18,494 nt of DNA, taken from positions 1 to 18,494 of the forward strand of contig JBGUJZ010000040.1 of the NCBI GenBank assembly GCA_045114175.1, given 5' to 3'. Each line of letters starts with the position of its first letter. Positions within the stretch are counted from its first letter, which is position 1. Origin of the DNA: Cacconaster sp045114175 (GTDB lineage Bacteria; Bacteroidota; Bacteroidia; Bacteroidales; UBA932). Positions 14,144 to 18,494 of the stretch are shown one piece after another. Both the position numbers and the translations under genes were made by a program. The notes beneath the pieces are model-generated. The model had not been told where the DNA came from. It made no database searches and saw only the letters and a list, made by a program, of their open reading frames with translations.

Positions 14144-14168
14144 AAACGTTTATAAACGGATACAAACG
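14144..14168. promoter_or_regulatory. Palindrome and 10-bp-spaced AAACG repeats upstream of the COG0523 gene
   Basis: CGTTTATAAACG (14147-14158) is a perfect 12-bp palindrome. It overlaps three AAACG copies starting at 14144, 14154 and 14164, exactly ten bases (one helical turn) apart. The site lies between the predicted -7 element and the ATG, in the initially transcribed region, a common place for a repressor to bind. A metal-responsive regulator is plausible given the His-rich metallochaperone downstream, but I know of no matching consensus. Confidence 0.45.
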
Positions 14169-14171
14169 ACT

Positions 14172-15377
14172 ATGACCACCTATAAAGAGATCCCCGTTCT
14201 GCTGTTGACCGGATACCTGGGAAGCGGTAAAACCACGCTGCTGAATCGCATTTTGAACAATCGTCGCGGCATTCGCTTTGCCGTGATTGTCAATGATATC
14301 GGCGAAGTGAATATCGATGCAGACCTGATTCAGCAAGGCGGCGTGGTAGGACAAGGTGACGAGAGCCTTGTGGCGCTCCAGAACGGCTGTATCTGCTGTA
14401 CGCTCAAGATGGACCTGGTGAAACAGTTGTGTGACATCACCGCCATGCAACGCTTTGATTATATAGTGATTGAAGCGAGCGGTATCTGCGAGCCGGGCCC
14501 TATTGCTCAGACCATCTGCTCGGTACCTTCCATGGGGCCGGAATTCGTAAAAGACGGATTTCCTCGGCTGGACTGCATTGTAACGGTGGTGGATACACTC
14601 CGCATGCTGGACGAGTTCGAATGTGGCGACAAACTGATGAACCAGCATCTGGAGGAAGATGATATTGAAAACCTTGTTATCCAGCAGATCGAATTCTGTA
14701 ACATCATTCTGTTGAACAAGGCATCAGAGCTCACGGAAGAGCAGTTGGGCAAGGTTCGGGCTATCGTCCGCGCCCTCCAGCCCAAGGCTGAAATCATTTC
14801 CTGCGATTACTGTGATGTAGACCTGGATCAGCTATTGAATACGGAACTTTTCGATTTCGATACCGTAGCGGCATCCGCGTCCTGGATTCAGGAGGTGGAA
14901 GGAAGTGCTGAGCATCACGATCACGACGATGATGATGACGATGATGACGAGGAGGAAGAGCACCACGGTCACCATCATCACCACCACCATCACGACGAGG
15001 GTGAAGCATTGGAATATGGCATCGAGACCTTCGTCTATTATCGCCGTAGGCCTTTTGATATCAATAAATTTGACTTCTACGTGGGGAAAAACTGGCCCAA
15101 GAACGTCATTCGCGCCAAGGGTATCTGCTATTTTGAAGATGAATACGACTCCTGCTACATCTTTGAGCAGGCCGGCCGTCAGATGTCACTGCGCAATGCC
15201 GGCGACTGGTTCGCCACGATGCCGGCCGACGAACTGCGCGGCATGATGGAGCGTGACGCCAACCTTCGCCGCGATTGGGACCCCACCTACGGCGATCGCA
15301 TGCAAAAGCTGGTCTTTATTGGTCAACATCTGGACCGTGAGGCAATTACCCGCGGCCTGGACTTCTGTCTTGTATAA
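14172..15377 (+). CDS. COG0523 (CobW-type) metallochaperone GTPase with His/Asp-rich metal-binding tract
   Basis: A 401-residue G3E-family GTPase. Visible features: Walker A GYLGSGKTTLLNR (14-26), the metal-binding CxCC motif NGCICCTLKMDL (Cys73, Cys75, Cys76), EASGICEPGPI (101-111), the Walker B-like VTVVDT, and NKASEL as the guanine-specificity motif. Residues 248-275 are an extreme low-complexity tract: a run of Asp, four Glu, then eight consecutive His, a probable zinc or nickel buffer between the GTPase and the C-terminal CobW_C domain (about 280-401). Such proteins load or insert metals, often zinc under starvation, but subfamilies also serve cobalamin synthesis or nitrile hydratase; none of those genes is nearby. 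A palindromic operator candidate precedes it. A Dabb gene follows after 14 bases, so the two form an operon. Confidence 0.9.
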   Translation: MTTYKEIPVLLLTGYLGSGKTTLLNRILNNRRGIRFAVIVNDIGEVNIDADLIQQGGVVGQGDESLVALQNGCICCTLKMDLVKQLCDITAMQRFDYIVIEASGICEPGPIAQTICSVPSMGPEFVKDGFPRLDCIVTVVDTLRMLDEFECGDKLMNQHLEEDDIENLVIQQIEFCNIILLNKASELTEEQLGKVRAIVRALQPKAEIISCDYCDVDLDQLLNTELFDFDTVAASASWIQEVEGSAEHHDHDDDDDDDDEEEEHHGHHHHHHHHDEGEALEYGIETFVYYRRRPFDINKFDFYVGKNWPKNVIRAKGICYFEDEYDSCYIFEQAGRQMSLRNAGDWFATMPADELRGMMERDANLRRDWDPTYGDRMQKLVFIGQHLDREAITRGLDFCLV

Positions 15378-15391
15378 TAATCTGAATCTAT

Positions 15392-15697
15392 ATGGTAAAG
15401 CACATTATTCTCTGGACCCTGAATCCGGAACTGACGGAAAATGAAAAGAAGACCGTCAAAGAGGGCATTAAAGCCGGACTGGAAGGGCTCGTCGGCAAAG
15501 TGCCGGGACTCATTGACGTGAATGTACAGATCGACGGCCGCATCGACTCCTCCAACGCAGACCTGATGTTGGACTGCACGCTGGAAAATGCAGAAGCGCT
15601 GAAGGTTTACGCAAACCATCCGGAGCACCTGGCTGTGGCCAATACCAAGGTACGGCCCTACACCGTGCAGCGCTCCTGTCTGGACTACGAGTACTAG
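15392..15697 (+). CDS. Dabb-domain (stress-responsive alpha/beta barrel) protein
   Basis: A 101-residue ferredoxin-like alpha+beta barrel protein. The opening MVKHIILWTLNPELTENEKK, the central LVGKVPGLIDVNVQID strand-turn, and YANHPEHLAVANTKVRPYTV near the C-terminus are the Dabb signature. The family forms dimers; members act in stress response or as small-molecule cyclases, and most bacterial ones have no known function. It lies 14 bases after the COG0523 GTPase on the same strand and so is probably co-transcribed, which may tie it to metal stress. The convergent flavodiiron gene ends 12 bases away across a short GGCGAACGCC inverted repeat. Confidence 0.82.
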   Translation: MVKHIILWTLNPELTENEKKTVKEGIKAGLEGLVGKVPGLIDVNVQIDGRIDSSNADLMLDCTLENAEALKVYANHPEHLAVANTKVRPYTVQRSCLDYEY

Positions 15698-15709
15698 GCG
15701 AACGCCTCG

Positions 15710-16894
15710 CTATTTCAGAATCGCATCGGCCAGGGTTTCCAGGGCCGGAAGATCGCTGGTCTTCATCCTACTGCGGATGGAGACCATCGGTTCTATCAAG
15801 GTGATACCTGACATTTCACCGAGCATCCGCTTCATTTCGCGGCCGGCGGTGGGAGCCCAGGAACCATTCTCGATGAGGGCTACGCGGCGGTTGCAGAAAC
15901 CTTTGATCTGCAGGCGGTGCAAGAACTCGTACATCGGGGTAAAGAGGCCTGCATCGTAGGAAGAAGCGGCCAGGACGAGCGTGGAATGGCGGAATGCATC
16001 TTCCACATTCTCGGCAAAATCGCTGCGGCAAAGGTCACTCACCTCTACCCGACCGGCGCCCTTCTCGCGCAGGATCTCAGCCAGCTTTTCAGCAGCGGCC
16101 AACGTACCGCCGTGAATGGAGGCACAAGCAATGAAGATTCCCTCCGTTTCTACGGCATAGCGGCTCCAGGTATCGTAGAGGGCGATATATTCGCCCAGAT
16201 GATCCTCCAAGATAGGGCCATGCAGCGGGCGGATGGTCTTCACGGGCAGCACCGCCACTTTACCCAGCAGCGATTGTACCTGAGGGCCGTACTTTCCTAC
16301 TATATTAAAATAGTAACGACGGGCTTCGCAGCTCCAGTCATCATCGTCGCGACCATAGAACCCGCAGGTATCCAGCGCGCCGAATTTACCGAAGGCATCG
16401 GCGCTGTAGAGGGCACCGTCCGCTTCGTCGAAGCTCATCACCACCTCCGGCCAGTGGACCATCGGCGCGGCGGTAAAACGCAGCTTGTGGGCGCCCAAAT
16501 CAAGGACATCCCCCTCGCCCACCGTCACCGTGCGCCCCTCGAGCGCGATTCCCTCAAAGAACTGCGGCAGCATCTTGAGTGCCATAGCGCTGCAGACCAG
16601 TTTCAGGCCGGGATACTCAGCCAGCGTCCATGCAATCAGGGCCGAATGGTCCGGCTCCATGTGGTGCACCACCAAATAGTCCGGCGTGCGGCCGGCAAGG
16701 CCTTCGCGGAGATTTGCTTTCCAGCCATCCGCCGTGGCGTCGTCCGTCGTATCGAGAATGGCAACCTTCTCATCAAGAATCAGATAGGAGTTATAAGCCA
16801 TGCCCTCGGGCAGGATATATTGGCTTTCAAAAAGGTCGCTGACGTGGTCGTCTGTACCGATGTAGCGGACCTGGGCGTTGAGTGTGCGGATCAT
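15710..16894 (-). CDS. fprA: Class A flavodiiron protein (FprA-type O2/NO reductase)
   Basis: A 394-residue cytoplasmic two-domain protein: an N-terminal metallo-beta-lactamase-like diiron domain (1-250) and a C-terminal flavodoxin-like FMN domain (about 255-394). All iron ligands are visible: His78, Glu80, Asp82 and His83 in HHMEPDHSA, then His147 (APMVHWPE), Asp166 (YSADAFGK) and His225 (IRPLHGPIL). The FMN domain starts at IFIACASIHGGT. It reduces O2 to water and/or NO to N2O using rubredoxin-type donors, protecting an anaerobe. I take the ATG at 16894; the frame stays open a further 217 codons upstream, but that stretch is antisense to the HAD gene and passes through the promoter. There is no rubredoxin or flavin reductase extension. 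Confidence 0.94.
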   Translation of the reverse strand: MIRTLNAQVRYIGTDDHVSDLFESQYILPEGMAYNSYLILDEKVAILDTTDDATADGWKANLREGLAGRTPDYLVVHHMEPDHSALIAWTLAEYPGLKLVCSAMALKMLPQFFEGIALEGRTVTVGEGDVLDLGAHKLRFTAAPMVHWPEVVMSFDEADGALYSADAFGKFGALDTCGFYGRDDDDWSCEARRYYFNIVGKYGPQVQSLLGKVAVLPVKTIRPLHGPILEDHLGEYIALYDTWSRYAVETEGIFIACASIHGGTLAAAEKLAEILREKGAGRVEVSDLCRSDFAENVEDAFRHSTLVLAASSYDAGLFTPMYEFLHRLQIKGFCNRRVALIENGSWAPTAGREMKRMLGEMSGITLIEPMVSIRSRMKTSDLPALETLADAILK

Positions 16895-16922
16895 ATCTTG
16901 GATATTGATATTCTGTAGCAGA

Positions 16923-16930
16923 CAAAGATA
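16923..16930 (-). promoter_or_regulatory. -7 promoter element of the flavodiiron gene (TATCTTTG)
   Basis: An exact TAnnTTTG match on the minus strand, 28 bases upstream of the ATG at 16894. A TTTG lies 13 bases further upstream, too close to be an ideal -33. Its position supports the ATG at 16894 rather than the upstream open frame. Confidence 0.55.
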
Positions 16931-16938
16931 CGAAAAGG

Positions 16939-16970
16939 TTTGACAAATTGCCCTCGCCGCACTACCTTTG
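16939..16970 (+). promoter_or_regulatory. Full promoter of the HAD gene (TTTG, 20-base spacer, TACCTTTG)
   Basis: TTTG at 16939-16942 and TACCTTTG at 16963-16970 are both exact matches to the Bacteroidetes -33/-7 consensus, with an optimal 20-base spacer. This is the best promoter in the window. The predicted start point (about 16972-16977) coincides with the GTG start codon at 16976. Confidence 0.7.
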
Positions 16971-16975
16971 TAATC

Positions 16976-17620
16976 GTGAAACCCATCCGAAACCTCATCT
17001 TTGATTTTGACGGCACGCTGGCTGATACGGCCGACGGAATCGTGGCTACAGCCACCGAGACGCTGCGTCGCATGGGCGTGGAGGGCGTTACGCCGGCTGC
17101 CATCCGGGCCACCATCGGCCTGCCGCTGGGCACCTCCCTGCGCATTGCGGGCAACCTGCCTGAGAGCCGGGAAGCCGAGGCGGTTGCCATCTACCGCGAA
17201 CTCTTCGCGCAGCTGGAGCTCTCGCAGATCCGCCTCTATCCGGGCGTTGCGGAAACCGTCAAAGAGTTTGCCGATCAGGGCATTCCCATGGCCATTGCCA
17301 CCTCTCGCGGCTGCAATTCGCTGGAGCACATCCTCTCGGGCTGGGGCATCAGCCGATACTTCCCCATCCGTGCCACCAGTGCGGATGGATTCCCCTCCAA
17401 ACCCGCGCCGGATATGGTGCTGGCGCTGCTGGAGCGCCTGAATGCCCGGGCCGATGAAACCCTCGTCATCGGCGATACGACCTTCGATATAGAGATGGGC
17501 AACCGGGCGCACTGCCGCACTTGCGCCGTTACATACGGAAACCACGCGCGCGAACGGCTCTTGACCGCATCGCCCACGTGGTTAATCGATGAGTTTACAG
17601 CGCTGAAGCAGCTGCTATAG
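16976..17620 (+). CDS. HAD-superfamily phosphatase (phosphoglycolate phosphatase-like)
   Basis: A 214-residue HAD hydrolase of subfamily IA. Motif I is FDFDGTLADT (nucleophile Asp10, acid/base Asp12), motif II ATSRG (Ser110), motif III SKPAPD (Lys142) and motif IV GDTTFDIEM (Asp167, Asp171); the helical cap spans about 18-85. It removes phosphate from a small metabolite such as phosphoglycolate or a sugar phosphate; the substrate is not determined by sequence. The start is the GTG at 16976: no ATG precedes motif I in frame, and upstream codons lie inside the promoter. The transcript may be leaderless. Divergent from the flavodiiron gene; its last six bases overlap the convergent dehydrogenase gene. 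Confidence 0.9.
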   Translation: MKPIRNLIFDFDGTLADTADGIVATATETLRRMGVEGVTPAAIRATIGLPLGTSLRIAGNLPESREAEAVAIYRELFAQLELSQIRLYPGVAETVKEFADQGIPMAIATSRGCNSLEHILSGWGISRYFPIRATSADGFPSKPAPDMVLALLERLNARADETLVIGDTTFDIEMGNRAHCRTCAVTYGNHARERLLTASPTWLIDEFTALKQLL

Positions 17621-18421
17621 CTTTGCGTGCTCCGAAGCGGTATTCTTCCGCATCACTCGGGTCATGATCGGACGCGCCAGTCCCAAGAACGGAATCAACA
17701 GGTAATTGTGCCATCCCGGCACGATATAGCGACGGCCATGCATTGCGGCACGCACGATAATGCGTCCGCAACGCGCCGGGCTCATCATAAAGCCGGTCAG
17801 GCGCGCCAAGCGGGACTTGCCCTGCGAGAGACCGAGCAAACCGGTATCCACGCCGCTGGGAGCCACTGTGGTGATCTTGACGCCCTTGCTTCTCACTTCA
17901 CGAGAGAGAGCCACCGAGAAGTTACGCACGTAAGCCTTGGTCGCCCCGTAAAGCGAGAGGCCTGCATAGCGCATGTAAACTGAATAGGATGAGATATTTA
18001 CGATGCGTCCCCTGCCCCGTTCCGCCATTTCGCGGGCAAAAAGCAGCGTAAGGATGGTCACCGCACGGATATTCAGCGAGAGAATAGATTCCACGCGTTC
18101 ACGCGGCACGTCGAGCGCATCCTCACAAATATACATACCCGCATCGTTGACCAGCATCTCCACCACGAACTTGCGGGACTGAACCCACGCGTAGAGGTTA
18201 TCGGCAGCAGAGGGTTCCGCCAGATCCGCGGTATGAATCGTGATCTGGCGCTCGTCGGACTTCTGGAGTTCGCGGGAGAGCTCGTATTTTGCGTTCTTCA
18301 GCTTCTGGGGCGAACGGCTCACCAGAATCAGGGAATACCCCTTGCGCAGAAGCCCACGCGAGACCTCCAGTCCAATTCCGGCGCTGCCGCCGGTTACCAG
18401 TGCCCAACCTCTCTGTTTCAT
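17615..18421 (-). CDS. Short-chain dehydrogenase/reductase (SDR)
   Basis: A 268-residue NAD(P)-dependent oxidoreductase of the classical SDR type. Visible: the nucleotide loop TGGSAGIG (10-17), VSRSP with Arg36 suggesting NADP preference, TADL (Asp66), NDAG (92-95), Asn117 in SLNIRA, Ser145 in NISSYS, and the YxxxK pair Tyr158/Lys162. After the Rossmann fold, residues 215-268 include the hydrophobic stretch NYLLIPFLGLARPIM, which could contact the membrane as in the DltE/YqjQ-like group of SDRs acting on lipids. Substrate unknown. Its ATG overlaps the stop of the upstream gene (ATGA, 18418-18421), so it is translationally coupled to it. It ends in a 6-bp overlap with the HAD gene. Confidence 0.9.
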   Translation of the reverse strand: MKQRGWALVTGGSAGIGLEVSRGLLRKGYSLILVSRSPQKLKNAKYELSRELQKSDERQITIHTADLAEPSAADNLYAWVQSRKFVVEMLVNDAGMYICEDALDVPRERVESILSLNIRAVTILTLLFAREMAERGRGRIVNISSYSVYMRYAGLSLYGATKAYVRNFSVALSREVRSKGVKITTVAPSGVDTGLLGLSQGKSRLARLTGFMMSPARCGRIIVRAAMHGRRYIVPGWHNYLLIPFLGLARPIMTRVMRKNTASEHAKL

Positions 18422-18494
18422 CGTTTACCGTGTTTGCGGGACTTCTTGCTGCGAGAGCGGGTGATGAAGAAGACAACCAGCAGGACCACTGCCA
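18418..18494 (-). CDS. C-terminal tail of an unknown gene with a membrane helix and polybasic end (partial)
   Basis: On the minus strand an open frame enters from the right edge and stops at 18418, overlapping the SDR start by four bases. The 24 visible residues are a hydrophobic stretch AVVLLVVFFI followed by the strongly basic TRSRSKKSRKHGKR. This looks like the end of a membrane protein with a positively charged cytoplasmic tail. The family cannot be identified from this fragment. ATGA coupling makes it the upstream partner of the SDR in an operon. Confidence 0.6.
   Translation of the reverse strand, partial: AVVLLVVFFITRSRSKKSRKHGKR

Noticed and set aside
14929..14996. The GAT/GAC/CAC/CAT run as a microsatellite or CRISPR-like repeat
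   Set aside because: It is in frame inside the COG0523 gene and encodes the Asp/His metal-binding tract expected for this family.
15696..15707. AGGCG-AA-CGCCT inverted repeat as a terminator between Dabb and flavodiiron genes
   Set aside because: The stem is only four to five base pairs and there is no T-run on either strand.
16895..17545. An open frame extending the flavodiiron gene upstream by 217 codons
   Set aside because: It is antisense to the HAD gene, passes through an exact -7 element at 16923-16930, and the encoded residues are low-complexity Arg/Gly/Ala-rich sequence without a fold. The family start fits the ATG at 16894.

Overview
The window looks like chromosomal DNA of a gut-type Bacteroidales (phylum Bacteroidota) with a fairly high GC content. 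The evidence is threefold. Upstream of many genes there is a close match to the Bacteroidetes -7 promoter element TAnnTTTG, usually without a Shine-Dalgarno sequence. A DUF4923-type exported protein, a family I know only from this phylum, is present. The TonB receptor, exported M3 peptidase and class A flavodiiron protein also fit. I see no rRNA, tRNA, CRISPR array, insertion sequence, phage gene or integration site. Coding density is very high and no gene-free stretch exceeds 300 bases; the longest is about 133 bases (13308-13440).

Layout: (1) 3-1255, plus strand: the 3' part of an arginine deiminase-like gene, joined by TAATG to a DEDDh exonuclease. (2) 1278-3251, minus strand: a TonB-dependent receptor, divergent from mutY (3323-4348, plus). 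(3) 4349-5272, minus: a small MscS channel, divergent from an exported M3 peptidyl-dipeptidase (5370-7463, plus). (4) 7464-10113, minus: a tightly overlapping three-gene operon, omega-amidase, HD-domain hydrolase, S-adenosylhomocysteine-hydrolase homologue. (5) 10180-13307, plus, divergent from that operon: a nucleoside/guanine deaminase followed by a large MscS-family channel, ending in a structured 3' region with a bidirectional terminator. (6) 13441-14064, minus: the DUF4923 protein, divergent from a COG0523 (CobW-type) metallochaperone GTPase and a Dabb-domain protein (14172-15697, plus). (7) 15710-16894, minus: a flavodiiron protein, divergent from a HAD phosphatase (16976-17620, plus). 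(8) 17615-18494, minus: a short-chain dehydrogenase coupled to the tail of an upstream gene that runs off the window.

Functionally this is mostly housekeeping and stress-defence content: oxidised-DNA repair (mutY), O2/NO detoxification (flavodiiron protein), osmotic safety valves (two MscS proteins), metal homeostasis (COG0523 GTPase) and peptide catabolism. The most unusual unit is the 7464-10113 operon. Its hydrolase is the short Thermotoga/archaeal form and carries HxExK in place of the canonical HxTx(E/Q) substrate motif, which points to S-inosylhomocysteine rather than S-adenosylhomocysteine. It is co-transcribed with an omega-amidase, an enzyme of glutamine-transaminase/methionine salvage. 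This suggests an alternative, deamination-first SAM recycling route in a Bacteroidales. Regulatory DNA of note: an inverted repeat wrapped around the -7 box of the deaminase operon, a perfect 12-bp palindrome downstream of the COG0523 promoter, and a 3' region with mutually exclusive helices after the large MscS gene.
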